Assembly (NCBI RefSeq): GCF_016632365.1
Contig: NZ_JAEPBH010000013.1
Coordinates: 26,728-90,727 of the forward strand
Direction: 5' to 3'
Origin: Tenebrionibacter intestinalis
GTDB taxonomy: Bacteria > Pseudomonadota > Gammaproteobacteria > Enterobacterales > Enterobacteriaceae
Length of the DNA stretch: 64,000 nucleotides
How positions within the stretch are numbered: position 1 is the stretch's first letter; each line of letters begins with the position of its first letter. Under the pieces are notes generated by a model. It did not search any database. It saw only the letters and a list, made by a program, of their open reading frames with translations, and had not been told where the DNA came from. This document shows positions 39,007-50,371 of the stretch, in pieces. The translations under genes were made by a program, and so were the position numbers.

Positions 39007-40053
39007 TCAGGTACGCGGGCGACGACGGGACAACGCGACACCGGCCCCGGTCAGCGCGCCAACGGCTCCCCACATCGCCAGCAGAAAGGCGCGGCGCGGG
39101 CTGTCGCGCTTAACGGGTTCTTCCGGGGTGCGCAGATAGCGATAAGTCTGAAAGCGCGGTTCAAGGGTCGGTCCAACATTTAATGTCGCCAGCATGGCTT
39201 TATTTCTATCGTAATCCATTTCATAAGAAGGCCCGGCCGCCTGTAAATTTTCCAGCCTTGCCTGCAGCATCGGGCGACCCAGCATGAAAAGTTCAGAATC
39301 CGGCAGCTCATTAGCGGGCACATCGGCTTCACTGCGTCCAATATTGTGCTGCTCGGCAATTTTCAGCGCCTGCTCCAGGCTGTTAAGGCGACGACTGTAG
39401 ATAGACTGCGCCACCGCTTCCTGGCGCTTGACCTGCGCTTGCAACTGAATAGCGCGCGCCGCCCAGGCGCCTTTAAGTTCATCGTTAAGGTACGTCGCCG
39501 CACGCTGGCTGGCAAAAGCCACATACTGGCGCAGCAAATTATTCGCATCCGGCGCGGTTTCAGCCACCAGTCTGATGCTGTCATTCAGGTTACGCGTAAT
39601 ATCGCCTGGCGTGAACTGAATGTTACCGATAAGCTCGTCCAGCAACGCGGCGTCCGCTTTGCTGTTGCCCGACTGGCGCTGACGGTAATAATCGGTCTGA
39701 TTCCAGAAATCACGGCGCGTATCCCAGGATGAAAGCTGCATGATGAACTCTTTATAGGTTTCATCCATAACCGACGGGACATCCTGCGCGGCCGTATACG
39801 TGCGCGCATCAAGGTTTCGCAGAAACTGCTGCTGAGAATAGTAGCTGCCGAGCATGTTGACGGTAGGACGATCGGTTATGGCCGTCGCCCCCCATTCCTG
39901 CCGGGCAAAAAAAGTATAAACAAGCGCAATGACGGCAAACAGCAGCGCAAAACCCACAATCCAGAATTTGCCGCGCCAGAGCGCGCGTATCAGGCCACGG
40001 ATATCAAGCTCGTTTTCCGCGGCTGCCGGATTATCGCCAGATAGTTGTTTCAT
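39007..40053 (-). CDS. wzzE: ECA chain-length regulator WzzE
   Basis: WzzE is a polysaccharide co-polymerase setting ECA chain length. Of its 348 residues, an N-terminal membrane helix (FWIVGFALLFAVIALVYTF, about 31-49) and a C-terminal one (FLLAMWGAVGALTGAGVAL) flank a helical periplasmic domain. The Pro-rich motif before the second helix is RTPEEPVKRDSPRRA. GGGGAAG precedes the ATG. Confidence 0.95.
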   Translation of the reverse strand: MKQLSGDNPAAAENELDIRGLIRALWRGKFWIVGFALLFAVIALVYTFFARQEWGATAITDRPTVNMLGSYYSQQQFLRNLDARTYTAAQDVPSVMDETYKEFIMQLSSWDTRRDFWNQTDYYRQRQSGNSKADAALLDELIGNIQFTPGDITRNLNDSIRLVAETAPDANNLLRQYVAFASQRAATYLNDELKGAWAARAIQLQAQVKRQEAVAQSIYSRRLNSLEQALKIAEQHNIGRSEADVPANELPDSELFMLGRPMLQARLENLQAAGPSYEMDYDRNKAMLATLNVGPTLEPRFQTYRYLRTPEEPVKRDSPRRAFLLAMWGAVGALTGAGVALSRRRPRT

Positions 40054-40073
40054 CTCTTCCCCGTTTAATGTGC

Positions 40074-41165
40074 TTATGCCGGACTTTTGCTGCCACGACG
40101 CATACGTCGTTTGATACGTTTGATAAAGCGAGCCACTTTCCAGGCGCGCTTAATGCAATAGCCGTAAAGCATAAATGCCAGCAAAAACAATACCAACATT
40201 GCCCATTCCGGAACGAAATGCATATATTCCGCCGTCACGCCGATAGCCGCCAGTATCGCAGCCGCAAACGTAATGAGCACAAAAGCCTGACGGGATGTAA
40301 ACCCCGCCCGCATGATCAGGTGGTGAATGTGCTGGCGATCGGGTGAGAAGGGGCTCATTCCTTTACGCAGGCGGCGATACATTATCGCCACCATATCCAT
40401 CAGCGGAATGGCAATAATCCACAGCGCGGTCACCGGGCTAATTGGATGGGTTTTTCCCTGCGTCGTTTCCAGCAAAATCCAGATAACGGTAAAGCCAATC
40501 AGGGTGCTGCCCGCATCGCCCATAAAGACCTTATAACGGCGGCCAAGCACCCCAAGGTTAAGACAAATATAGGGAAGAATGGCCGCGATCATCGCAAAGC
40601 ACCACATCGCAAGGCTAAGCTGGCCATCAAACCACAAAATAACGCCCATCGCGGCAAAGGAAACGCAGGATAACCCGCCCAGCAAACCATCAATACCGTC
40701 CACCATATTAAAGGCATTGATCGCAGCCCAAACGGCGAAAAGCGTAAGGAAATAGCCAAACGGCCCCAGCACCAGTTCCCAGGTACCGAAGATATAGCCC
40801 AGGCTGCTAAGATAAAGTTTGGCCGCCACCATCATGATGATGCCAATCAGGGCCTGAATCGTGGCGCGGATTTTTACGCTAATATCGAATCGGTCATCCA
40901 GCGCGCCAACCAGTACCAACACGCCCGCGCAACCCAGATAAAGCGCGGAGTGCGGGATATAATAGTCTGCCAGCCAGAAGGTAAAACAGATGCCCGCATA
41001 GACAGAAACGCCGCCGACCAGCGGGATTAGCCCCTGATGACGTTTACGGAAGTTAGGCTTATCGACCAGACCAATTTTTTTTGCAACTTTACGTGCAAAA
41101 AAAAGGAAAACGGTTGTGAACAGAAAAATACTGATTAATTCAGTACCAGCGGAGATTAAATTCAC
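40074..41165 (-). CDS. wecA: Undecaprenyl-phosphate GlcNAc-1-phosphate transferase WecA
   Basis: WecA starts ECA (and many O-antigens) by loading GlcNAc-1-phosphate onto undecaprenyl phosphate. I start at the GTG at 41165 as in E. coli, giving 363 residues; a TTG six codons upstream is the alternative. It has about 11 helices, with Asp-rich NAFNMVDGIDGLLGG (about 150-165) and the DRQHIHHLIMRAG loop. It is the first gene of the wec operon. Confidence 0.96.
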   Translation of the reverse strand: MNLISAGTELISIFLFTTVFLFFARKVAKKIGLVDKPNFRKRHQGLIPLVGGVSVYAGICFTFWLADYYIPHSALYLGCAGVLVLVGALDDRFDISVKIRATIQALIGIIMMVAAKLYLSSLGYIFGTWELVLGPFGYFLTLFAVWAAINAFNMVDGIDGLLGGLSCVSFAAMGVILWFDGQLSLAMWCFAMIAAILPYICLNLGVLGRRYKVFMGDAGSTLIGFTVIWILLETTQGKTHPISPVTALWIIAIPLMDMVAIMYRRLRKGMSPFSPDRQHIHHLIMRAGFTSRQAFVLITFAAAILAAIGVTAEYMHFVPEWAMLVLFLLAFMLYGYCIKRAWKVARFIKRIKRRMRRGSKSPA

Positions 41166-41362
41166 AATGAGCGCTCTCTGCAAAATGTACGTTCGGCCTC
41201 TGGCATGCTTACGTGGCTAACCGGAGGCGCGCCGACAAGGCGGAACTAACGGCGTTATATTTCACTCTGACTGAATTAATTTTGCCCTGCCAAAGGCACC
41301 GTCCGTGAAATCCTGTCCAAATATAGCAGCGTCGACACATTCATATAAAGAAGAAAAGAAAA

Positions 41363-41382
41363 CGCCACGTTGAAACGTGGCG
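41363..41382 (-). terminator. rho intrinsic terminator
   Basis: CGCCACGTT/AACGTGGCG forms a nine-base stem with a two-base loop. On the minus strand it is followed by TTTTCTTTTC, about 20 bases after the rho stop. Confidence 0.85.
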
Positions 41383-41402
41383 CTTCCCCGGGTTTGCGGC
41401 GG

Positions 41403-42662
41403 CTACGAACGTTTCATCATGTCGAAAAATTCGTCATTGGTTTTGGTCATCGCCAGCTTATTAATGAGGAATTCCATCGCATCAATTTCTCCCATCGGGT
41501 GAATGATTTTGCGCAGGATCCACATTTTTTGCAGCTCTTCAGAGGTGGTAAGCAATTCTTCTTTACGGGTGCCGGAGCGGTTATAGTCGATGGCCGGAAA
41601 GACGCGTTTTTCTGCGATCTTACGGGAAAGATGCAGCTCCATGTTACCGGTGCCCTTAAACTCCTCATAAATCACTTCATCCATTTTGGAGCCGGTGTCA
41701 ATGAGCGCCGTTGCAATGATTGTCAGGCTGCCGCCCTCTTCAACATTACGCGCAGCGCCGAAGAAACGCTTCGGCCGATGCAGGGCGTTGGCGTCCACGC
41801 CGCCGGTCAATACTTTACCGGACGCAGGCACCACCGTGTTGTAAGCGCGCGCCAGGCGGGTGATGGAGTCAAGCAGGATGATAACGTCTTTTTTATGCTC
41901 AACCAGGCGCTTAGCCTTTTCTATTACCATTTCAGCAACCTGGACATGGCGGGAAGCCGGTTCGTCAAAGGTTGACGCAACCACTTCGCCTTTTACCAGG
42001 CGCTGCATTTCCGTGACTTCTTCCGGGCGCTCATCGATAAGCAGCACCATCAGCACGCAGTCCGGATGATTGTAGGCAATGCTCTGGGCAATGTTTTGCA
42101 GCAGCATGGTTTTACCCGCTTTCGGCGGCGCCACTATCAGACCACGCTGTCCACGGCCGATCGGCGCGGCCAAATCCAGAACGCGAGCGGTCAGATCTTC
42201 CGTCGAACCGTTGCCGCGCTCCATACGCAGGCGGGAATTGGCATGCAGCGGCGTCAGGTTCTCAAACAGAATCTTGCTGCGGGCATTTTCCGGCTTGTCG
42301 TAGTTAACCTCATTCACCTTCAGCAGCGCGAAGTAACGCTCGCCTTCTTTCGGCGGGCGAATTTTGCCGGAAATGGTGTCGCCTGTGCGAAGGTTAAATC
42401 GGCGGATTTGGCTGGGGGATACGTAAATGTCATCGGGACCGGCGAGGTAGGAACTGTCTGCGGAGCGAAGGAATCCAAACCCGTCCTGCAGTATTTCCAG
42501 CACGCCATCGCCAAAGATATCTTCGCCGCTCTTCGCATGTTGCTTCAGAATGGCAAAAATAATGTCTTGCTTACGCATACGGGCCAGGTTTTCCAGCCCC
42601 ATGTTTTCGCCGAGAGTAATCAGATCAGAAACCGGCGTATTTTTTAATTCGGTAAGATTCAT
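41403..42662 (-). CDS. rho: Transcription termination factor Rho
   Basis: Rho is the hexameric RNA-dependent ATPase for factor-dependent termination. It has 419 residues as in E. coli. The RNA-binding cold-shock-like domain includes [21 protein letters not shown] (about 61-81). Walker A is APPKAGKT (about 178-185), Walker B is [16 protein letters not shown], and the Q/R loops follow. An approximately 330-base leader with rhoL precedes it; E. coli rho is autoregulated in this leader. Confidence 0.99.
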   Translation of the reverse strand: MNLTELKNTPVSDLITLGENMGLENLARMRKQDIIFAILKQHAKSGEDIFGDGVLEILQDGFGFLRSADSSYLAGPDDIYVSPSQIRRFNLRTGDTISGKIRPPKEGERYFALLKVNEVNYDKPENARSKILFENLTPLHANSRLRMERGNGSTEDLTARVLDLAAPIGRGQRGLIVAPPKAGKTMLLQNIAQSIAYNHPDCVLMVLLIDERPEEVTEMQRLVKGEVVASTFDEPASRHVQVAEMVIEKAKRLVEHKKDVIILLDSITRLARAYNTVVPASGKVLTGGVDANALHRPKRFFGAARNVEEGGSLTIIATALIDTGSKMDEVIYEEFKGTGNMELHLSRKIAEKRVFPAIDYNRSGTRKEELLTTSEELQKMWILRKIIHPMGEIDAMEFLINKLAMTKTNDEFFDMMKRS

Positions 42663-42734
42663 AATGGTGGGTTCTTAAACTCGGGGTAATTCTCGAACAG
42701 TAATGTAAATAGTAAGGCAGGGTATCCATGCCTG

Positions 42735-42842
42735 TTAATGGCCATCACCCCGTGCCCGATCGCGGCCTGAATGCAGACGCTCAGAACTGGAACGACAAAA
42801 CGGATTGGGTAGCAGGCCCGAAAGCGATTTTCTTTTTCTCAC
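42735..42842 (-). CDS. rhoL: rho operon leader peptide RhoL (diverged, GTG start)
   Basis: A GTG-initiated frame of 35 codons contains SLSGLLPNPFCRSSSERL, which lines up with SGSSLNPSCRFSSAY of E. coli RhoL (33 codons). It lies in the same place, about 70 bases before rho. The ribosome site is weak (CACAGGC), and a TTG six codons upstream is also in frame. It probably matters as a translated leader rather than as a protein. Confidence 0.6.
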   Translation of the reverse strand: MRKRKSLSGLLPNPFCRSSSERLHSGRDRARGDGH

Positions 42843-42993
42843 GCCTGTGAAGACTGGCAAGAGATTTCGGGTAATACAAGATTCAAACTAAGGTAAGTTC
42901 AACATGCAGTTCAGGTAACTTAGCACGGCTGGCACCGGGCGTCCAGCGGTCCACATAAATTTAGGACCACCAGACACGCCGACGGAGATTCAT

Positions 42994-43323
42994 TTACGCC
43001 AGGTTAGCGTCCAGAAACTCTTTAAGCTGCCCTTTTGACAGCGCGCCCACTTTCGTCGCCGCCACTTCACCATTTTTGAACAGCAACAGCGTCGGGATAC
43101 CGCGAATGCCATATTTCGGCGCAGTACCCGGGTTCTGGTCGATGTTCAGTTTAGCTACCGTCAGCTTGCCTTCATATTCGGTTGCGATTTCATCCAGAAT
43201 CGGGGCAATCATTTTGCACGGCCCGCACCACTCTGCCCAAAAATCAACCAAAACCAACCCTTCCGCCTTAAGTACGTCCGTGTCGAAACTGTCGTCAGTC
43301 AGGTGAATAATTTTATCGCTCAT
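42994..43323 (-). CDS. trxA: Thioredoxin 1
   Basis: TrxA is the general cytosolic disulfide reductant and processivity factor for T7-type polymerases. It has 109 residues. The active site is [13 protein letters not shown] (Cys33/Cys36), with the cis-proline in RGIPTLLLF. It is upstream of rhoL-rho on the same strand and divergent from rhlB, as in E. coli. Confidence 0.99.
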   Translation of the reverse strand: MSDKIIHLTDDSFDTDVLKAEGLVLVDFWAEWCGPCKMIAPILDEIATEYEGKLTVAKLNIDQNPGTAPKYGIRGIPTLLLFKNGEVAATKVGALSKGQLKEFLDANLA

Positions 43324-43498
43324 ACTTCACTCCACAGGATTATGCCTGGCTTTACTGGTGTAAATTTATGCTGTGCCACATACTCATCCGCTAACGCGGT
43401 TAACGATGATAAGACACCGCCTTTACATCAGGCAGGTTGACTTTATTTCAACGGATACGCTTTCGTAAAGCAATAGTAAGCTGATATTCTACCACACT

Positions 43499-44761
43499 AT
43501 GAGCAAAACACATTTAACTGAACAGAAGTTTTCCGACTTCGCCCTGCACCCGAAGGTTATAGAAGCCCTTGAAAAAAAAGGTTTTTATAACTGCACTCCT
43601 ATTCAGGCATTAGCGCTTCCGCTGACGCTTGCGGGGCGTGACGTGGCCGGACAGGCGCAAACCGGTACCGGCAAAACGATGGCGTTTCTGACGTCAACGT
43701 TTCATTATTTACTCTCGCATCCAGCGCCGGAAGGCCGCCTGATTAACCAGCCGCGCGCGCTGATTATGGCGCCAACCCGCGAGCTGGCTGTGCAGATCCA
43801 CTCTGATGCTGAGCCGCTGGCGCAAGCCACTGGTATGAAATCGGGCCTCGCTTACGGCGGCGACGGTTACGACAAGCAGCTCAAGGTGCTGGAAAAAGGG
43901 GTCGATATCCTGATTGGCACCACTGGCCGCCTTATTGACTACGTAAAACAAAACCATATCAACCTCGGCGCCATTCAGGTTGTGGTGCTGGATGAAGCCG
44001 ATCGCATGTACGATTTAGGCTTTATTAAAGACATACGCTGGCTATTTCGCCGCATGCCGGCGGCAAACCAGCGTCTGAACATGCTGTTTTCCGCAACGCT
44101 TTCATATCGCGTGCGTGAACTGGCGTTTGAACAGATGAACAACGCCGAGTACGTGGAAGTAGAGCCGGAGCAAAAGACGGGCCATCGTATTAAGGAAGAG
44201 TTGTTCTATCCTTCTAACGAAGAAAAAATGCGCCTGCTGCAAACGTTGATTGAAGAAGAATGGCCGGATCGCGCCATCGTTTTTGCCAATACTAAGCACC
44301 GCTGCGAAGATATCTGGGGTCACCTGGCAGCAGACGGCCACCGCGTAGGATTACTCACAGGCGACGTCGCCCAGAAAAAACGTCTGCGTATTCTTGAAGA
44401 ATTTACCCAGGGCGATTTGGATATCCTTGTGGCGACCGACGTTGCCGCCCGTGGGCTACACATCCCGGCCGTGACGCATGTCTTTAACTACGATCTGCCC
44501 GACGACTGTGAAGATTACGTGCACCGCATCGGCCGTACCGGCCGCGCAGGCGCCAGTGGGCACTCCATCAGCCTCGCCTGTGAAGAGTACGCGCTGAACC
44601 TGCCCGCAATTGAAACGTACATCGGCCATGCGATTCCCGTTAGCAAATACAATCCGGATGCGCTAATGAGCGAGCTACCGCCGCCAAAACGCCTGGTGCG
44701 CAACCGCTCCGGCAATGGCCCACGTCGCAACAATTCACGTAATCGCCGCCGTACGGGTTAA
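43499..44761 (+). CDS. rhlB: ATP-dependent RNA helicase RhlB
   Basis: RhlB is the DEAD-box helicase of the RNA degradosome, bound to RNase E. It has 420 residues (E. coli 421). Q-motif [13 protein letters not shown], Walker A AQTGTGKT (about 52-59), DEAD in [17 protein letters not shown] and [10 protein letters not shown] are intact. The basic tail is [18 protein letters not shown]. gppA follows six bases later. Confidence 0.98.
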   Translation: MSKTHLTEQKFSDFALHPKVIEALEKKGFYNCTPIQALALPLTLAGRDVAGQAQTGTGKTMAFLTSTFHYLLSHPAPEGRLINQPRALIMAPTRELAVQIHSDAEPLAQATGMKSGLAYGGDGYDKQLKVLEKGVDILIGTTGRLIDYVKQNHINLGAIQVVVLDEADRMYDLGFIKDIRWLFRRMPAANQRLNMLFSATLSYRVRELAFEQMNNAEYVEVEPEQKTGHRIKEELFYPSNEEKMRLLQTLIEEEWPDRAIVFANTKHRCEDIWGHLAADGHRVGLLTGDVAQKKRLRILEEFTQGDLDILVATDVAARGLHIPAVTHVFNYDLPDDCEDYVHRIGRTGRAGASGHSISLACEEYALNLPAIETYIGHAIPVSKYNPDALMSELPPPKRLVRNRSGNGPRRNNSRNRRRTG

Positions 44762-44767
44762 CGCATT

Positions 44768-46255
44768 ATGCTAAACGCCTCCTCGCTCTATGCGGCAATC
44801 GATCTCGGCTCCAACAGCTTTCACATGCTGGTAGTGCGCGAGGTGGCGGGAAGTATACAAACGCTCGCTCGCATCAAGCGTAAAGTCCGGCTGGCCGCAG
44901 GGCTGGACGCCGACAATATGCTTAGCCGGGAAGCCATGGCGCGCGGCTGGCAGTGTCTCCAGCTCTTCTCCGAGCGCCTTCAGGATATTCCGCAAACGCA
45001 GATTCGCGTTGTGGCGACCGCCACGCTGCGCCTGGCGACTAATGCGGCAATATTTATTGAACGCGCGCAAGCCATTCTTGGCTGTCCGGTACAGGTCATT
45101 AGCGGAGAAGAAGAGGCGCGACTTATTTATCAAGGCGTCGCACATACCACGGGCGGAGATGACAGACGGCTGGTGGTCGATATCGGCGGCGCCAGTACGG
45201 AGTTAGTAACCGGTACCGGCGCTCAAACATCCTCGCTGTTCAGCCTGCCGATGGGCTGCGTGACCTGGCTTGAACGCTACTTCACCGATCGCGCCCTGGC
45301 GAAGGAAAATTTCGCCGCCGCAGAGCAGGCAGCGCGTGAAGTGCTGCGCCCGCTGGTGGGTAAACTACGCTATCACGGCTGGAAAGCCTGCGTGGGCGCG
45401 TCCGGTACGGTACAGGCGCTACAGGAAATTATGATGGCGCAGGGTATGGATGAGCATATCACGCTGCTTAAACTCCGCCAGCTCAGGCAGCGCGCTATCC
45501 AGTGCGGGCGTCTTGAGGAGCTTGAGATTGAAGGCCTGACGCTCGATCGCGCGCTGGTTTTTCCAAGCGGCCTTGCCATTCTTATCGCGATATTTACCGA
45601 ACTGAATATTGAAAGCATGACGCTTGCCGGCGGCGCGCTGCGCGAGGGGCTGGTGTACGGTATGCTGCATCTGACTGTGGAGCAGGATATACGTAACCGT
45701 ACGCTGCGCAACGTACAGCGGCGCTTTATGGTCGATGTGGCGCAGGCTGCGCGGGTAGAAAGCCTTGCCCAAAATTTAGCGCAGCAGGTTTCACCACAGT
45801 GGGAGCTGGACGCCCTGAGCCAGCAGTTGCTCAGCAGCGCCTGCCTTCTGCACGAAATTGGGCTAAGTATCGATTTTAAGCAGGCGCCCCGTCACGCCGC
45901 CTATCTGGTTCGCAATCTCGATTTGCCAGGCTATACGCCTGCGCAAAAAACGCTACTGGCCACGCTACTGCTCAACCAGACGAACCCGGTCGATCTCTCA
46001 TCGCTGCATCAACAAAATGCTGTCCCGCCGCGCATTGCAGAACATCTTTGCCGATTGTTGCGTCTGGCCATTATTTTCGCCAGCAGGCGGCGCGATGACT
46101 GCGTGCCAGCACTGACGCTGACGGCCAGCGAAGAGGCGTTGCACCTGACGCTGCCGGCGTGCTGGCTAAAGCGCCATCCGCTTGGCGCAGAGTTGTTGGA
46201 GCAGGAAGCGCTCTGGCAAAGCTATGTTCACTGGCCAATAACCGTACAACCCTGA
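44768..46255 (+). CDS. gppA: Guanosine pentaphosphate phosphohydrolase GppA
   Basis: GppA converts pppGpp to ppGpp and degrades long-chain polyphosphate. It has 495 residues (E. coli 494). The actin-like ATPase-fold motifs are [15 protein letters not shown] (about 10-24) and [12 protein letters not shown] (about 137). It is probably co-transcribed with rhlB and converges on rep. Confidence 0.96.
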   Translation: MLNASSLYAAIDLGSNSFHMLVVREVAGSIQTLARIKRKVRLAAGLDADNMLSREAMARGWQCLQLFSERLQDIPQTQIRVVATATLRLATNAAIFIERAQAILGCPVQVISGEEEARLIYQGVAHTTGGDDRRLVVDIGGASTELVTGTGAQTSSLFSLPMGCVTWLERYFTDRALAKENFAAAEQAAREVLRPLVGKLRYHGWKACVGASGTVQALQEIMMAQGMDEHITLLKLRQLRQRAIQCGRLEELEIEGLTLDRALVFPSGLAILIAIFTELNIESMTLAGGALREGLVYGMLHLTVEQDIRNRTLRNVQRRFMVDVAQAARVESLAQNLAQQVSPQWELDALSQQLLSSACLLHEIGLSIDFKQAPRHAAYLVRNLDLPGYTPAQKTLLATLLLNQTNPVDLSSLHQQNAVPPRIAEHLCRLLRLAIIFASRRRDDCVPALTLTASEEALHLTLPACWLKRHPLGAELLEQEALWQSYVHWPITVQP

Positions 46256-46275
46256 TGCGCTGGCGCCGCAGAATA

Positions 46276-48297
46276 TCAGCCGCCGCGTGACCGGGCCAGC
46301 ATCGCGCGGATATTCGCAACGTTAGCCTGCCCTTTTTCCATCCGCTCCTGGGCCGTTATCACTTTACGTTCCTGTTCCCACTGCACATCATCCTGCGGTA
46401 GTTCCAGTAAAAAACGGCTCGGCTCCGGGCGCACCAGCTCACCATACTGGCGCCGCTCTTTACACAGCGTAAACGTTAATTCCTTTTGCGCCCGGGTAAT
46501 CCCCACATAGGCAAGACGGCGTTCTTCATCAATGTTATCTTCATCGATACTGCTCTGATGCGGCAAAAGCCCCTCTTCCATACCTACAAGATAGACATAA
46601 GGAAACTCCAGACCTTTCGATGCATGCAGCGTCATCAATTGTACCTGATCCGCATCTTCATCGCTTTCGCCACGCTCCATCATGTCGCGCAGCGTAAAGC
46701 GCGTCACAACCTGAGTCAGCGTCATTGGCTCATCCAGTTCGCTCCCTTCGAGCATTTCGCTCATCCAGCTAAACAACAGGTTGACGTTTTTCATACGCAT
46801 TTCTGCGGCTTTTGGGCTGGTAGAGGTTTCATATAGCCAGGATTCGTAATCAATGCCGCGAATCATATCGCGCACCGCCGCCACCGGCTCACGCTCCGCC
46901 TGATGGGCAATATCGCCCAGCCAGGCAGTAAAGCGCTGCAACGCATCAAGCCCGCGCCCGGTCAGAGTCTGGCTCAATCCCAGATCGAAGCTGGCGGCAA
47001 ACAAACTTTTGTTGCGTTGCGTCGCCCACTCACCCAATTTTTGCAATGTTGCAGGGCCAATTTCACGCCGCGGCGTATTCACAATACGCAAAAACGCGCT
47101 ATCGTCATCCGGGTTAGTTAATATCCGCAAATAAGCCAGCAGATCTTTGATTTCCGGGCGTGAAAAGAACGAGGTTCCTCCGGAGATACGGTACGGAATG
47201 CGGTTTTGCATCAGCAATTTTTCAAATACCCGGGACTGATGGTTGCCGCGATACAAAATGGCGTAATCTTTATACTGCGTTTTATTGATAAAGTGATGGG
47301 CGATAAGCTCGCCGGTTACCCGCTCTGCCTCGTGTTCTTCGTGGTTTGCCATTAATACTTTTAACTCAGCCCCGTAGCCCAGCTCACTGAACAGGCGCTT
47401 TTCAAATACGTGAGGGTTATTGGCAATCAAAATGTTAGCCGCTTTCAGAATGCGGCCCGAAGATCGATAGTTCTGCTCCAGTTTGATAACGCGCAGCGCC
47501 GGAAAATCCTGACTTAACTGCACCAGGTTTTGCGGCCGCGCGCCGCGCCAGGAATAGATAGACTGATCGTCGTCGCCAACGACCGTGAAACGCGCCCGCG
47601 CGCCCGCCAGCAGTTTCACCAGCATATACTGGCTGGTATTGGTGTCCTGGTATTCATCCACCAACAGGTAACGTATGCGGCCTTGCCAACGTTCGCGCGC
47701 CGCTTCATTGCGCTGTAGCAGCAGCGTCGGCAGCATAATCAGATCGTCGAAATCGAGCACATTACAGGCTTTGAGATGCGCATCGTAGAGCGCATAGCAA
47801 TGAGCGAACTGCCGTTCTCGCTCTCCCTGCGCCCGCGCTGCGGCCAGCGGCGGCGGCGTCAGATCGTTTTTCCAGTTCGAGATCGTTGAGATTAGCTGCT
47901 GAAGAAGCTCCTTATCCTGCTCCAGCCACTCATCAGTCAGCTCTCTGAGCAGCGCCAGTTGATCGGTATCATCGAACAGGGAGAAATTGGCTTTCATGCC
48001 CAGCGCGTTATACTCACGCTTAATGATATCCAGCCCCAGCGTATGGAACGTGGAAATCATTAATCCACGCGCCTCCTTGCGCCCCAGCGTCTGGGCCACG
48101 CGCTCTTTCATTTCTCGCGCCGCTTTATTGGTAAACGTTACTGCGGCAATATGGCGCGCCTGATAGCCGCAGCTATGAATCAGATGAGCGATTTTATTAG
48201 TAATAACGCGCGTTTTACCTGAACCGGCACCGGCCAGCACCAGGCAGGGGCCGGTAACGAATTCGACGGCTTCTTGTTGGGCGGTATTCAGACGCAT
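46276..48297 (-). CDS. rep: ATP-dependent DNA helicase Rep
   Basis: Rep is the 3'-5' superfamily 1A helicase that travels with the replisome and removes protein blocks. The ATG at 48297 preceded by CAGGTT gives 673 residues as in E. coli. [11 protein letters not shown] (about 22), [35 protein letters not shown] and [13 protein letters not shown] are all present. An upstream TTG/CTG-type extension of 16 residues is not supported. Confidence 0.98.
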   Translation of the reverse strand: MRLNTAQQEAVEFVTGPCLVLAGAGSGKTRVITNKIAHLIHSCGYQARHIAAVTFTNKAAREMKERVAQTLGRKEARGLMISTFHTLGLDIIKREYNALGMKANFSLFDDTDQLALLRELTDEWLEQDKELLQQLISTISNWKNDLTPPPLAAARAQGERERQFAHCYALYDAHLKACNVLDFDDLIMLPTLLLQRNEAARERWQGRIRYLLVDEYQDTNTSQYMLVKLLAGARARFTVVGDDDQSIYSWRGARPQNLVQLSQDFPALRVIKLEQNYRSSGRILKAANILIANNPHVFEKRLFSELGYGAELKVLMANHEEHEAERVTGELIAHHFINKTQYKDYAILYRGNHQSRVFEKLLMQNRIPYRISGGTSFFSRPEIKDLLAYLRILTNPDDDSAFLRIVNTPRREIGPATLQKLGEWATQRNKSLFAASFDLGLSQTLTGRGLDALQRFTAWLGDIAHQAEREPVAAVRDMIRGIDYESWLYETSTSPKAAEMRMKNVNLLFSWMSEMLEGSELDEPMTLTQVVTRFTLRDMMERGESDEDADQVQLMTLHASKGLEFPYVYLVGMEEGLLPHQSSIDEDNIDEERRLAYVGITRAQKELTFTLCKERRQYGELVRPEPSRFLLELPQDDVQWEQERKVITAQERMEKGQANVANIRAMLARSRGG

Positions 48298-49017
<720 letters not shown>

Positions 49018-49024
49018 TCATATT

Positions 49025-49053
49025 GCCTGTTTTAATCAATGATAAAAGCAGGC
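49025..49053 (+). terminator. ppiC hairpin
   Basis: GCCTG/CAGGC extended by TTTT/AAAA forms a bulged stem eight bases after the ppiC stop. The following tail (ACAATAAATTC) has few Ts, so strength is uncertain. Confidence 0.5.
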
Positions 49054-49232
49054 ACAATAAATTCTTTATCATATAAGTATATCCAACTCCAGAAACCCAG
49101 CGCTATAAGGTATTTAATATCTGTTTGTTTAGCGTTCCGCTTAATTTCACCAACGCTTTGTAAACCAAGCTTAATTTAACCTGAAAACCGTTTACTTTCC
49201 GCTTCGTTATAAATACAGGTGCGATAATCCTC

Positions 49233-49260
49233 TTGAAATAGCGTTATTCACTACTAGACT
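49233..49260 (+). promoter_or_regulatory. Putative promoter of the OmpA/DUF2382 cassette
   Basis: TTGAAA (49233-49238) and TAGACT (49255-49260) are 16 bases apart in an AT-rich region. The start would lie about 55 bases before the first gene. The CTA-rich -10 (CTACTAGACT) would also suit sigmaS, but that is inference. Confidence 0.5.
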
Positions 49261-49320
49261 TTAAAAAATTAAACAGCAGTAATGCCAGGAAAGAAAAATC
49301 TATTTTGTGGGGACGAAATT

Positions 49321-49947
49321 ATGCAGCAGGATAAACCCGTAAAGAAATCTGTCGACCCTGTTATCGATCAAAAAATCATTAAGCCCAACCGGCCTAAATG
49401 GTTACTGTGGTTACTTTTATTAGTGGCCGCTCTTTTAATTTTCCTGTGGGCTTACCCGCGAGATCGAAGCGAGACGTCCGCCATTAACAACGCTGACCAG
49501 GCCGCTACTCAGCCTGTAGCATCTGATGTCAATACAGGCAACCCCATAGACGCGTTAAATGCCTGGTTCAATGGCGACAGAAGCCGTGACAGCCAGTGGC
49601 TTATTCTCGATAGCCTGAGTTTTAATTCCGGTAGCGCAACGCCGTCTGTGAATAATGCCGATCAACTGCAAAAAATTGCCGATATCCTTAACCAATATCC
49701 TGACAGCAGGGCGCTAATCCGCGGTTTTGCAGACGCCACAGGCCCGCAGGAGTTGAATAATAAACTATCGGCCGAGCGCGCTGGTGCGGTAAAAAGCTGG
49801 CTTGTTCAGCACAACGTAAAAGATACGCGTCTGAGTATTGATGGCCAGGGGGATGCAAAACCGGTCGCCAGCAATGCAACGGAACAAGGGCGTGAAATGA
49901 ACCGCCGCGTAGCTATTAAAATGCTGTCTAATAACGCCGGGGGCTAA
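49321..49947 (+). CDS. Membrane-anchored OmpA-domain protein (stress cassette gene 1)
   Basis: The ATG at 49321 with GGGGA eight bases upstream gives 208 residues. A basic cytosolic N-terminus (QDKPVKKSVD...NRPKW) is followed by one membrane helix (LLWLLLLVAALLIFLWAY, about 28-45) and a linker. A periplasmic OmpA C-terminal-type domain (about 90-203) includes DSLSFNSGSATPSV, IRGFADATGPQELNNKLSAERA and GREMNRRVAIKML. That fold usually binds peptidoglycan. The NxxLSxxRAxxV signature is kept, so it probably links the inner membrane to the cell wall. It lies four bases before the DUF2382 gene. It is not part of the E. coli gene order. Confidence 0.8.
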   Translation: MQQDKPVKKSVDPVIDQKIIKPNRPKWLLWLLLLVAALLIFLWAYPRDRSETSAINNADQAATQPVASDVNTGNPIDALNAWFNGDRSRDSQWLILDSLSFNSGSATPSVNNADQLQKIADILNQYPDSRALIRGFADATGPQELNNKLSAERAGAVKSWLVQHNVKDTRLSIDGQGDAKPVASNATEQGREMNRRVAIKMLSNNAGG

Positions 49948-49951
49948 CTCC

Positions 49952-50365
49952 ATGACGGACAATGAACGTCCGCATCCCACGGATAATGAGGATAATACGC
50001 CACAGGTTCAGCGTATCCCTGTTTATAACGAAAAAGTACAGATTGATAAAGAAACGGTATGCCACGGCAAGGTGATAGTCAAACGCAACACGCTTCGCCA
50101 ACAGGTAACCGTTTCTGAAAATATCTCACATCAGGACGCAATTATAGAAGTCGTCCCGATAGGAAAATATGTTGACAGTATACCTCAGCACACAGAAAAC
50201 GATGATGTCATCGTTATTCCTGTATATGAAGAGCATACCCAGATCGTTAAGCGAGTTTATCTCAAAGAAGAGATAAGAATCACGAAAAAGAAAACTGTAC
50301 ATCCTTTTGAGCAACTGGTTGAAGTTAAACAGCAGGTTATTTCCGTAACCCGTGAAAAAAAGTGA
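49952..50365 (+). CDS. DUF2382 (YsnF/AvaK) domain protein (stress cassette gene 2)
   Basis: This 137-residue soluble, highly charged protein has no signal or membrane helix. It consists of two DUF2382-like halves: RIPVYNEKVQIDKETVCHGK followed by VIVKRNTLRQQVTVSENI (about 21-60), and VIVIPVYEEHTQIVKRVYLK with EEIRITKKKTVHPFEQLVEV (about 85-125). The family is found in Bacillus general-stress protein YsnF and the cyanobacterial akinete protein AvaK; its biochemical function is unknown. It is tightly spaced between genes 1 and 3 (4 and 6 bases), so it is almost surely in one operon. Confidence 0.8.
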   Translation: MTDNERPHPTDNEDNTPQVQRIPVYNEKVQIDKETVCHGKVIVKRNTLRQQVTVSENISHQDAIIEVVPIGKYVDSIPQHTENDDVIVIPVYEEHTQIVKRVYLKEEIRITKKKTVHPFEQLVEVKQQVISVTREKK

Positions 50366-50371
50366 GGTAGT

